Positions 25,154 to 32,492 of a stretch of DNA of 64,000 bases are shown here, piece after piece. Each line of letters begins with the position of its first letter. Within the stretch, counting starts at the first letter, position 1. The position numbers and the translations under genes are program-made. Below the pieces are notes generated by a model. That model had not been told where the DNA came from and ran no database searches. It saw only the letters and a list, made by a program, of their open reading frames with translations. Origin of the DNA: Desulfovibrio desulfuricans (GTDB lineage: Bacteria; Desulfobacterota; Desulfovibrionia; Desulfovibrionales; Desulfovibrionaceae); contig NZ_CP036295.1 of the NCBI RefSeq assembly GCF_004801255.1, positions 1,562,001-1,626,000 on the forward strand, in the 5' to 3' direction.

Positions 25154-25681
25154 TTACTCCGTGCGCGTCATCCACTGGCGCATGTCGTCCACTTCCTTTT
25201 GCCAGCCGGAAGAAAGGCGCAGCTTGAGAAAGCGGGCGTACAGGGCATCCAGCAGGCCCGTGCACACTTCCATAAGATAGAACTTTTCGAGCAGCAGGGC
25301 GTCGGGGTCGTCGTCGCTGTCGCCCTTGTCGAGCTTGGGCGTTTTAAGGCTGTTGAGGCAAAAATCCTCAGCTTTGAGGCTCACCTGAAAGGCCAGCTCT
25401 TCTTTTTCAAGCCGCAGCAGGGCGCGGCTGACCTGCTTGCCGTTACCAAGGCCAAAGCGGGCCTCGCGCAGAGGGGAGAGCGAGCCGGAGACAGAGGCCG
25501 TTTCACGGGCGTCGCCTTCGCCGCCTTCAACCACAATGCGCTGTTCCATGGAGACGGCAAAGGGCGCGCCTTCCTTGTCTGTAAACGCGCCGGGGGCGGT
25601 GTCGCTCTGGTACCAGAGCCAGGTCAGAAATTCCTTGCCGAGAATGCTGTCTGTGGATTCACCAAGATAAGGCATGTTCAT
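25154..25681 (-). CDS. Hypothetical protein resembling the C-terminal half of RdgC
   Basis: 175 residues from ATG at 25681, with GGAG upstream. It is not recognised as a named family. Its middle and end (LRLEKEELAFQVSLKAEDF...LKTPKL, an acidic DSDDDPD stretch, then FYLMEVCTGLLDALYARFLKLR) have the order of features of the C-terminal half of E. coli RdgC: strand pair, acidic link, final helices after an F-x-LM-x-x-x-LL pattern. It directly follows an RdgC N-terminal-like gene (19 bases). A split RdgC whose two chains associate is a reasonable inference. It could also be an unrelated lineage-specific protein. Confidence 0.65.
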   Translation of the reverse strand: MNMPYLGESTDSILGKEFLTWLWYQSDTAPGAFTDKEGAPFAVSMEQRIVVEGGEGDARETASVSGSLSPLREARFGLGNGKQVSRALLRLEKEELAFQVSLKAEDFCLNSLKTPKLDKGDSDDDPDALLLEKFYLMEVCTGLLDALYARFLKLRLSSGWQKEVDDMRQWMTRTE

Positions 25682-25700
25682 GGGTGCTCCGTGCCGTCAA

Positions 25701-26324
25701 TCAGGAAAGGGGCGCGAACTGCGTGGGTTCCAGCTTGTCCAGATGGATCAGGCTTTCTTCGTCCAGCATGGAGACCGCCAGATTGTAAGGCGTCAGTTGC
25801 TCCAGGTGCAGCTCAAAGGTCTTGAGAAATTCTTCCAGAAAGAGGTCGATCATCTTGTTTTGGGTAGATGCAAACCAGACCTCATGTTTGTCCGTGGCCC
25901 ACAGCACGTTGAATTCACCGGGAACCGGCAAAAAACGTGCGCGCAGACGCAGCAAAACCTGCTCCTTGAGCTCTTTTTTGCGCTCGCGGGCAATGTAATT
26001 TTTGCCCTGTTCGGCCATGCGCTTTTTTTCTTCCTTAAGCGCAAGGGCTACATGTTTTTTGACTACGCCCGCAGGTATGCGCCGCATATCGAGCCGCAGT
26101 GAAAAAACAATGTACGCGCCTTTTTGCGGCGGAGCCGTCACCCAATCCGTATCCAGCATGTCCTCAAAGCAGGTCCAGCCCTGGGCCTGCATTTCGGGGA
26201 TATCATCAATGTCGCGCATGGCGAACTGCTTCAGCTTGTCCGGTATCTGCGGCCAGAGCGTGGCCGGGACAGGGTCAAGAATACGAAACCGTGTAAAGCT
26301 GCAAGAGCTGTTGGCAAAGCCCAT
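25701..26324 (-). CDS. rdgC: RdgC-like recombination-associated protein, N-terminal part only
   Basis: 207 residues from ATG at 26324, with AGGAG upstream. E. coli RdgC is about 303 residues. The visible similarity covers its first two thirds: an N-terminal strand and DIDDIPEMQAQGWTCFEDM, the segment IPAGVVKKHVALALKEEKKRM with the conserved basic helix KKELKEQVLLRLRARFLPVPGEF, and MIDLFLEEFLKTFELHLEQLTPYNLA. RdgC forms a ring dimer around duplex DNA and modulates RecA. Here the C-terminal domain seems to be encoded by the next gene. The upstream region contains a 16-base palindrome. Confidence 0.75.
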   Translation of the reverse strand: MGFANSSCSFTRFRILDPVPATLWPQIPDKLKQFAMRDIDDIPEMQAQGWTCFEDMLDTDWVTAPPQKGAYIVFSLRLDMRRIPAGVVKKHVALALKEEKKRMAEQGKNYIARERKKELKEQVLLRLRARFLPVPGEFNVLWATDKHEVWFASTQNKMIDLFLEEFLKTFELHLEQLTPYNLAVSMLDEESLIHLDKLEPTQFAPLS

Positions 26325-26897
26325 GTAAACTCCTTGCTTTGAAACCAGTGTTGGCAGTGTTGTACGTCAGAGCCGCCCTGGGAGCAAGTGCGAGACTGAC
26401 CTCGAGGGTGGGCGAGCCAGGTTATGGTGAAATGCCTTTGCAAGCCCGCACGGCGGTAATTAGGCTCTCTGGCAAGGGTTGGGACGGGCCTGCATGGCCG
26501 GGAATCTATGCACAGAGACCAGCGCTTCCTTATATAAGGAAAGGAAACGCGAAAGGCAAAAAAGTAAATACGTGGGCTGATCCGTTTTTGAATATGCAGC
26601 CAACAAGGAACTGGCGGGCAAAAGTTCTCAAGTCAGAATAAATTTGCAAGCAGCCTTGTTTGGGATGCACGCCAGAGGACAGCGCCGCCAGTGGTCATCC
26701 CAGGCCTGATTTTGTGCAGGACTATAACGTTGCTCATCTTCCGCAGCATATTTACAAATGTCCCATAATGATAATTATGTAAACTTTTGAAGATGGGGAA
26801 CCCTGGAATGGCGGCTCTATGTGGGCAACTCCCAACTGCCCTTGACGCCATGCCCCACTTCACGCACCATGTGCGCATCTTGCCAAGGAGAATTACC
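26325..26897. other. Gap between rdgC and the pseudouridine synthase gene
   Basis: About 570 bases between divergent genes. It contains a 16-base perfect palindrome (listed separately) and a stretch at 26369-26468 with several nested complementary segments: AGAGCC 26369-26374 with GGCTCT 26463-26468, and GTGCG 26388-26392 with CGCAC 26447-26451. That stretch may fold as a structured RNA, but it matches no RNA family I can name. Short open frames here lack ribosome sites. Confidence 0.5.
26526..26541. promoter_or_regulatory. 16-bp perfect palindrome, possible operator
   Basis: TTCCTTATATAAGGAA is fully self-complementary. It lies in the divergent gap, 202 bases from the rdgC start and 357 bases from the synthase start. 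The regulator is unknown. Confidence 0.4.
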
Positions 26898-28031
26898 GTG
26901 CCGCCCAAGTATTCCGGCAATGCCGGATTAGCCACACCAAAACGACCCCAGGACGATTCGTCCAGCCGGTCTTCAAAAAAGGAACCGTCCAGAGGATCCA
27001 CCGCGGAGCCTCCTGTGGGCCATACCCCCAGACAATCTGCTGGCGTAAGCAAAAAACGTGACTCGCGTGATGATGGACGGTCTGCCCATCGACCCGGTGG
27101 ACGGCCCGAATCGCGGTCCGATTCAAGGCAAGAGTCCCGCTCAGGCACGCGAAACAGTTCCCAGCCGTCACGGCCTGACCAGCGTGATTACCACGCAGAC
27201 GGTTCACAGCGCAGGCCCTCGCAGCGCCCCGCTGAAGGCAATGCACCCGTTTTGCCCAATCAGCCTGCGCCAGAACCTGAAAATCAGGACGGCGTGCGCC
27301 TCAACAAGGCCATTGCCGCCACGGGCCATTGCTCGCGGCGCAAGGCCGACGAGCTGATTCTTGCTGGCCGGGTGACCGTTGCCGGTCAGCCTGAGGTCAA
27401 CCCCGCCCGCCATGTGCTGCCGTTTGAGGGCATTGCTGTGGACGGGCGCGTTCTCTCGGCCCCGCAGGCATTTACCTACCTTATGCTCAACAAGCCCGTG
27501 CATGTGGTCTGCACCGTGAGCGATCCGGAAGGCCGGCCCACCGTGCTCGGCTGCCTGACTGCGGAATACAAGGCTCTGCGGCTTTATCCTGTCGGCAGAC
27601 TTGACTATTTTTCTGAAGGGCTGCTGCTGCTGACCAATGACGGCCAGCTGGCGCAACGTCTCACGCATCCCCGGCATCACCAGCCCAAAACCTATGAAGT
27701 GCTGGTACGCGGCACAGTGCCCGATGAGGCCCTTAAAATCATGCGGCGCGGCATGCGCCTTGCCGAAGGTGACGAACTGCTGCCCGTGGATGTGACCGCC
27801 CAGCCTGTTTCCGGCAATACTTTGCTGCAGATGGTGCTGCGCCAGGGGTTGAACCGCCAGATACGGCGCATGTGCCGTGACCTTGGCCTGACCATTCTGC
27901 GCCTGTGCCGCGTCGCCCAGGGGACCCTGCGCCTCGGCGACCTGGCAAGCGGCAAAGCCCGCCCCCTCACCGAGGGCGAAATTGCACGGCTGCGCGAGAG
28001 CGCCGGGCTGCCCGCTGGCCTTCAGACGTAG
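26898..28031 (+). CDS. rluB: RsuA/RluB-family pseudouridine synthase with long disordered N-terminus
   Basis: 377 residues from the GTG at 26898, chosen because AAGGAG lies 7 bases upstream; in-frame codons back to 26787 have no ribosome site. Residues 1-130 are low-complexity (Ser, Arg, Pro, Gln). An S4 RNA-binding domain follows (VRLNKAIAATGHCSRRKADELI). The catalytic domain has GRLDYFSEGLLLLTNDG, with the nucleophilic aspartate, and RQGLNRQIRRM near the C-terminus. It isomerises a uridine in 23S (RluB) or 16S (RsuA) rRNA; the RluB/RluE side is favoured by the RQIRRM segment, but the exact site cannot be read. It is followed by a strong terminator. Confidence 0.88.
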   Translation: MPPKYSGNAGLATPKRPQDDSSSRSSKKEPSRGSTAEPPVGHTPRQSAGVSKKRDSRDDGRSAHRPGGRPESRSDSRQESRSGTRNSSQPSRPDQRDYHADGSQRRPSQRPAEGNAPVLPNQPAPEPENQDGVRLNKAIAATGHCSRRKADELILAGRVTVAGQPEVNPARHVLPFEGIAVDGRVLSAPQAFTYLMLNKPVHVVCTVSDPEGRPTVLGCLTAEYKALRLYPVGRLDYFSEGLLLLTNDGQLAQRLTHPRHHQPKTYEVLVRGTVPDEALKIMRRGMRLAEGDELLPVDVTAQPVSGNTLLQMVLRQGLNRQIRRMCRDLGLTILRLCRVAQGTLRLGDLASGKARPLTEGEIARLRESAGLPAGLQT

Positions 28032-28063
28032 CCTGCCTGTTTACTGCTTTTGCGTGGACAAAA

Positions 28064-28110
28064 AACGCGCAGCTGCATAAGCCGGATGCCCGGCAGTGCA
28101 GCTGCGCGTT
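28064..28110 (+). terminator. Terminator after the pseudouridine synthase gene
   Basis: A perfect 14-bp stem (AACGCGCAGCTGCA at 28064-28077 and its complement at 28097-28110) is followed by TTGCTGTTTGCC. The T tract is interrupted, but the stem is very strong. Confidence 0.7.
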
Positions 28111-28215
28111 TGCTGTTTGCCGGGCCTCCGGCAACTACAGCGTATCAGTACCTTATAATATGTCTGCTTTTACAAAATCCGACGTCCGCCAGCGTGCGGA
28201 ACGACGGAGTTGCCC

Positions 28216-29865
28216 TCAGTTGCCGCTTTTGAGCAACTGCTCCAAAAAGTCAATGGCGTCCTTTTGCACGGCCTGCAGATGGTCCTCGCCCTTAAAGCTC
28301 TCTGTATAGACCTTGCATATGGCTTCAGTACCGGAAGGCCGTACGGCAAACCAGCCGTCCTCGCTGACCACCTTGACCCCGCCGATGGGGGCATCATTGC
28401 CGGGCGCGCGGGTAAGCACGCTGGTGACAGGCGAGCCCGCAAGAGTTTTGAGGGGGACGCTTTCGGGCGTGAGCGCGGCAAGCTTTGCCCGCACATTGTC
28501 GTCAGCCGGGGCGTCCAGGCGCTGATAGGCTGGCGCTCCAAGCCTTTCGGTCAGTCTGGTGTACAGCTCGTCGGGGGCCGACTGCTCCACAGCCATCATC
28601 TCTGCCGCCAGCAGGCACATGAGCGGGCCGTCCTTGTCCGTGCTCCAGGGCGTACCGTCAAAACACAAAAACGACGCGCCTGCGCTTTCTTCGCAGCCAA
28701 AGCCGCAACGTCCGTTAAGCAGATAGGGCACAAACCACTTGAAGCCCACGGGCACTTCCACCACCGGGCGGCCAATATCCTTCCCTACCCTGTCGAGCAT
28801 GGCGCTGGTGACAACCGTTTTGCCGATGCCGCGCTGCGCTGGCCACTGTCTGCGGGTGCGGAACAAATACCAGGCGGCGACGCTCAGGTAATGGTTGGGG
28901 TTCATCAGCTCGCGCCGCGTCACAATGCCGTGGCGGTCAGAGTCGGGGTCGCAGGCAAAACTCAGGTCAAAATGGTCGTGCATGTCCAGCAGACGGCTCA
29001 TGGCGTAGGGCGACGAGCAATCCATGCGGATTTTGCCGTCCTTGTCGCAGGGCACAAAGCGAAAAGTGGGATCAACCGCACGGTTTACCACTTCAAGGTC
29101 AATGCCGTAGGCATCGGCAATGGGTTCCCACATGGGCAGGCTTGCGCCGCCAAGCGGGTCCACGCCAATGCGCAGACCTGACGAGGCAATGGCCTTCATG
29201 TCCAGCACGCCAGCCAGGTCCTTCACATAGCTGCCGATGAAATCGTATTCCTCAACCAGCGGCGACGTGCGGGCGGCGCGCAGATGCGTGATTTTAACGC
29301 CCTTGTTGCCGCTTTCAAGGTAGGTGTTGGCGCATTTTTCGATCTGGCTGGTAACTTCGCCTTCCGCCGGGCCGCCGTGCGGCGGATTGTACTTGAAGCC
29401 TCCGTCTCTGGGCGGGTTGTGCGAAGGGGTAATGACAATGCCGTCGGCCAGACCGTTTACGCGGCCAGCGTTCCACTTGAGCACTGCATGCGAAATGGCC
29501 GGCGTAGCTGTATAGGCTCCGCCAGCGGCAATGCGCACAGACACGTTGTTGGCCACCAGCACTTCAAGGGCGGAGCGAAAGGCCGCTTCGGACAGGGCAT
29601 GCGTATCGCCGCCGAGAAACAGCGGGCCGTCAATGCCCCTGGCGGCGCGGTAATCGCACACGGCCTGGGTTATGGCGTAGATGTGCTCCTCGTTAAAGCT
29701 GCACAGCACGGAGGTGCCGCGATGCCCAGACGTGCCAAATGACACGCGCTGCGCCGCGAGCGCCGGATTGGGAAACTCCGTATAGTAGGCGCTCATGAGC
29801 GCCGGGATATTTTCCAGCTTTTCCAGTGCGGACAAGTGCCCGGCATCGCTATGCACAACTGGCAT
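28216..29865 (-). CDS. pgm: Phosphoglucomutase
   Basis: 549 residues, the length of the E. coli-type Pgm (546). It starts at the ATG of 29865 with GGAGGAG. Signatures: SFGTSGHRGTS near the N-terminus, the phosphoserine loop TPSHNPPRDGG (near residue 145), the metal loop DPDSDRHG (near 300), and the C-terminal phosphate-binding RPSGTEAICKVY. It interconverts glucose-1- and glucose-6-phosphate for glycogen, nucleotide sugars and trehalose. It stands alone, reading toward the synthase terminator. A phosphomannomutase is less likely, as the length and GTSGHRG motif fit the alpha-D-glucose-specific group. Confidence 0.95.
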   Translation of the reverse strand: MPVVHSDAGHLSALEKLENIPALMSAYYTEFPNPALAAQRVSFGTSGHRGTSVLCSFNEEHIYAITQAVCDYRAARGIDGPLFLGGDTHALSEAAFRSALEVLVANNVSVRIAAGGAYTATPAISHAVLKWNAGRVNGLADGIVITPSHNPPRDGGFKYNPPHGGPAEGEVTSQIEKCANTYLESGNKGVKITHLRAARTSPLVEEYDFIGSYVKDLAGVLDMKAIASSGLRIGVDPLGGASLPMWEPIADAYGIDLEVVNRAVDPTFRFVPCDKDGKIRMDCSSPYAMSRLLDMHDHFDLSFACDPDSDRHGIVTRRELMNPNHYLSVAAWYLFRTRRQWPAQRGIGKTVVTSAMLDRVGKDIGRPVVEVPVGFKWFVPYLLNGRCGFGCEESAGASFLCFDGTPWSTDKDGPLMCLLAAEMMAVEQSAPDELYTRLTERLGAPAYQRLDAPADDNVRAKLAALTPESVPLKTLAGSPVTSVLTRAPGNDAPIGGVKVVSEDGWFAVRPSGTEAICKVYTESFKGEDHLQAVQKDAIDFLEQLLKSGN

Positions 29866-29977
29866 TGATTCTCCTCCAAAAGATGTGGCTGGTCAGACTA
29901 TAGGCCCTATCGGGAGCGGCCGCAACGCTGCACGGCAAGATGCGCGCAAAATGTGAGCCAAGCAATCGCTATTGTTG

Positions 29978-30994
29978 CTAAAGACATAATTTTTTAAAGA
30001 ATTCGCGGTGTTCTTGCAATCCTGGGGCAGTAAGCTCGCTGGCAAGTATGCCATAGGCGGCTTTGACCAGGGTTGTGCGTCTTTCAAGTGATTGTTCAAG
30101 TCTTTCTCTGTGGGCCTGCCTGGCGCACAGCGCGGACAAAATCTGGGTAAGGCGTACCGCGCGCACGGTGTCGGTATGCCGCTGGTGCACTGCCCTGCTC
30201 CCGGCCCTGGCGATTTGCGCGAGCTTTTGCGGCTGGCTGAGCGCGCTGGCCGCAATGGCTGCCGCAGCCTGCGCATTGTTGCGCTCATATGTGGGCAAAA
30301 TTTCTTCGCCAACTGCAAGCAGTTCATCAAGGCCGTTGCCGCAGTTTTCCATCAGCAGGGCCGCGCCGCAGGATATGGCTTCAAAACAGCGAAAATTCAC
30401 TTCCGAAGCCGCGGTCTGGTTCAGGGCGATGCGGCTGCGTTCAAATATGGGTCTGTAATCACCCGAAAGCATGACAAGGGGATGCTGGGCACGAAAAGCC
30501 CTGAGAAATGGCTCGCGGTCAGGGTTGTTTTTGTGGCCGAGCGTTCCCACAAAACTTACGGGGATATCGCGGGGAGCGGCATCCTCATCCAGCGGCGAAA
30601 ACTGCGGGCAAAACAGGGGAAACCACTGCGCGTCCATACCCTCGTTGCCAAAAAGACTCACGTAGTCTTTTTGCGCCACCAGAGTGACGTCAAAACCCCA
30701 GGAATATGGAACATGCCAGGGATTGCAGTAGGTATCGATGGAATAACGCACTGACGGCCAGGGGGCATCTTGCGGGTCAAGCAGCTGCGGCATGTTGCCG
30801 TCGTCGCAGTAAAAAAGGGCGTCGGGTATGAAGCCGCGCGCTTCAAGACGGGCAGAAAGCTGCCGCACCGTATACGGATGCGGCGTGGGCAAATCGGCGT
30901 TCGTGCCCGGATGGACAGTAAACGTGCTGTGACCCAGCCGATTGAGTGCGGAAACCAGCAGAGGCCCGCCTATGCAAAGGATACGTAAGCTCAT
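29978..30994 (-). CDS. CgeB-like glycosyltransferase
   Basis: 338 residues. The N-terminal half has a Rossmann-like opening (MSLRILCIGG) and the segment SVRYSIDTYCNPWHVPYSWGFD, as in CgeB/spore-maturation type transferases. The C-terminal half has VSFVGTLGHKNNPDREPFL and NFRCFEAISCGAALLMEN, where a glutamate before a small-residue run binds the nucleotide sugar in GT-B enzymes. The target is unknown; modification of surface or flagellar proteins is common for this family in Desulfovibrio. The ATG at 30994 is only 12 bases after the htrA terminator hairpin and has no ribosome site, so it may be poorly translated, leaderless or begin elsewhere. Confidence 0.75.
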   Translation of the reverse strand: MSLRILCIGGPLLVSALNRLGHSTFTVHPGTNADLPTPHPYTVRQLSARLEARGFIPDALFYCDDGNMPQLLDPQDAPWPSVRYSIDTYCNPWHVPYSWGFDVTLVAQKDYVSLFGNEGMDAQWFPLFCPQFSPLDEDAAPRDIPVSFVGTLGHKNNPDREPFLRAFRAQHPLVMLSGDYRPIFERSRIALNQTAASEVNFRCFEAISCGAALLMENCGNGLDELLAVGEEILPTYERNNAQAAAAIAASALSQPQKLAQIARAGSRAVHQRHTDTVRAVRLTQILSALCARQAHRERLEQSLERRTTLVKAAYGILASELTAPGLQEHREFFKKLCL

Positions 30995-31005
30995 AGATAA
31001 AAAAA

Positions 31006-31033
31006 GGGCTGCCCCCCGCTTGGGAGGCAGCCC
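31006..31033 (-). terminator. Terminator of htrA
   Basis: GGGCTGCC (31006-31013) pairs with GGCAGCCC (31026-31033); on the minus strand a run of seven T residues follows. It is 17 bases after the htrA stop. Confidence 0.85.
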
Positions 31034-31050
31034 AGAAGGTTTGATGCCAG

Positions 31051-32478
31051 TTATTTGCTCAGGCTCACTGTGCGGAAGTAAACATCGCCACGCCGCGAAA
31101 TTTGCAGCATCACAGCGCCACGTGCGACGCCCTCATCATTGACGATTTTTGTAAGTTCCGCAGGGCTGCGCACTGACTTGAGGTTGGCCTTGAGAATCAC
31201 GTCGCCAGGCCGCAGATCGGCTTCGGCAGCGGGCTTGTCAGGGTTCACATCCACAATGAGCAGGCCTTCGTTCTTTTCTATCTTGAGGTCACGACGTTCC
31301 TCGTCCGTAAGCGGGCGAACAGAAATGCCAAGCAGGCCTTCGTTTTTCTGTTTTTGATCCTTGTCGTTCTGCTCGGCAGACTGCGTGGTTTTACGCTCGC
31401 CAAGGGTCACTGTGAGCTCGGTGGTCTTGCCGTCGCGCAACACCGTTATGGCAGCCTTGCTGCCGGGGGCTTTGTCGGCAATCACCCGCAGCAGGGCCGC
31501 TGCGTCTTCGATTTCCTTGTTGTCCACGGCAACAATGATGTCGCCGTCCTTCATCCCCGCCTTGGAGGCGGGTTCGCCTTCCATCACGCTGCCCACAAGC
31601 GCGCCCTTGGCGTCCTTGAGGCCCAGCGCCTTGGCGGTGTTTTCTTCAACATCCTGAATGCCCACGCCAATCCAGCCTCGGCTGATCTTTTTGCCCGACT
31701 TGATCTGGTCGACAATCTTGGCAGCCATGTTGCTGGGGATGGCAAAGCCAAGGCCCTGCCCGCTGGCAAGAATGGCCGTGTTGATGCCTATGACCTGCCC
31801 GGCCATGTTCAGCAGCGGGCCACCGCTGTTGCCGGGGTTGATCGAGGCATCGGTCTGCAGGAAGTTGTCAAAGGGCCCGGCGTGTATATTGCGGTTTTTG
31901 GCCGAAAGAATACCCGCCGTCACCGTATGATCAAGGCCAAAGGGGTTGCCAATGGCCAGCAGCCACTCGCCCACCTTGAGTTCGTCTGAATTGCCGAACG
32001 CAAGGAAAGGCAGTGCTTTTTTTGTTTCAATCTTCAGCAGGGCAAGGTCGGTCTCTTCATCAGCGCCAACCAGCTTGGCCGTTACCGGCTCGCTTTTACC
32101 GTTGCTTTGATCAAGGGTTACGCGGATGACATCCGCATCGGCAACAACATGATTGTTGGTAACAATATAGCCGTCAGCGGAGACAATAAAGCCCGACCCC
32201 AGAGACTTTTGCTTCTGCAGGGGGCGCTTGCCGCCGCGCTTGCCGCCGAATTGATCAAAAAACTTGTCGAACCCTGGCGGCATATTGCGGAACATTTCCC
32301 CCATGAGATCGTCCTGGCTGTTGCCGCTGGCTTTTCGCTCCGTGCCGATGTTTACAACCGCTGGGCCGCATTTGGCCGCAAGGTCTGTGAACTCGGGCAG
32401 GTTGGCTGCCTGGGCAAGCTGCGATGCCGCAAAAAAAGTTACGGCAAGCATGGCTGCAAGACATTTTTTTATCATCAT
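31051..32478 (-). CDS. degP: Periplasmic serine protease DegP/HtrA (Do family)
   Basis: 475 residues. The signal peptide (MMIKKCLAAMLAVTFFAASQLAQAA) places it in the periplasm. The trypsin-like domain has His in TNNHVVADAD, Asp in DLALLKIE and Ser in GNSGGPLLN. Two PDZ domains follow (about 265-355 and 375-470). A glycine/lysine-rich loop (FGGKRGGKRPLQKQKS) corresponds to the LA loop. It degrades or refolds damaged envelope proteins. AGGAG precedes the ATG. It lies 14 bases downstream of the S1-domain gene, so they probably share a transcript, and it ends at a clear terminator. Confidence 0.95.
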   Translation of the reverse strand: MMIKKCLAAMLAVTFFAASQLAQAANLPEFTDLAAKCGPAVVNIGTERKASGNSQDDLMGEMFRNMPPGFDKFFDQFGGKRGGKRPLQKQKSLGSGFIVSADGYIVTNNHVVADADVIRVTLDQSNGKSEPVTAKLVGADEETDLALLKIETKKALPFLAFGNSDELKVGEWLLAIGNPFGLDHTVTAGILSAKNRNIHAGPFDNFLQTDASINPGNSGGPLLNMAGQVIGINTAILASGQGLGFAIPSNMAAKIVDQIKSGKKISRGWIGVGIQDVEENTAKALGLKDAKGALVGSVMEGEPASKAGMKDGDIIVAVDNKEIEDAAALLRVIADKAPGSKAAITVLRDGKTTELTVTLGERKTTQSAEQNDKDQKQKNEGLLGISVRPLTDEERRDLKIEKNEGLLIVDVNPDKPAAEADLRPGDVILKANLKSVRSPAELTKIVNDEGVARGAVMLQISRRGDVYFRTVSLSK

Positions 32479-32492
32479 GGAAAAGCTCCTGG

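Noticed and set aside
26369..26468. A known riboswitch or 6S/SRP/RNase P RNA in the rdgC gap
   Set aside because: I compared the visible stems and loops with the conserved cores of SAM, cobalamin, TPP, glycine, c-di-GMP and Moco riboswitches and of the common housekeeping RNAs from memory and found no match.
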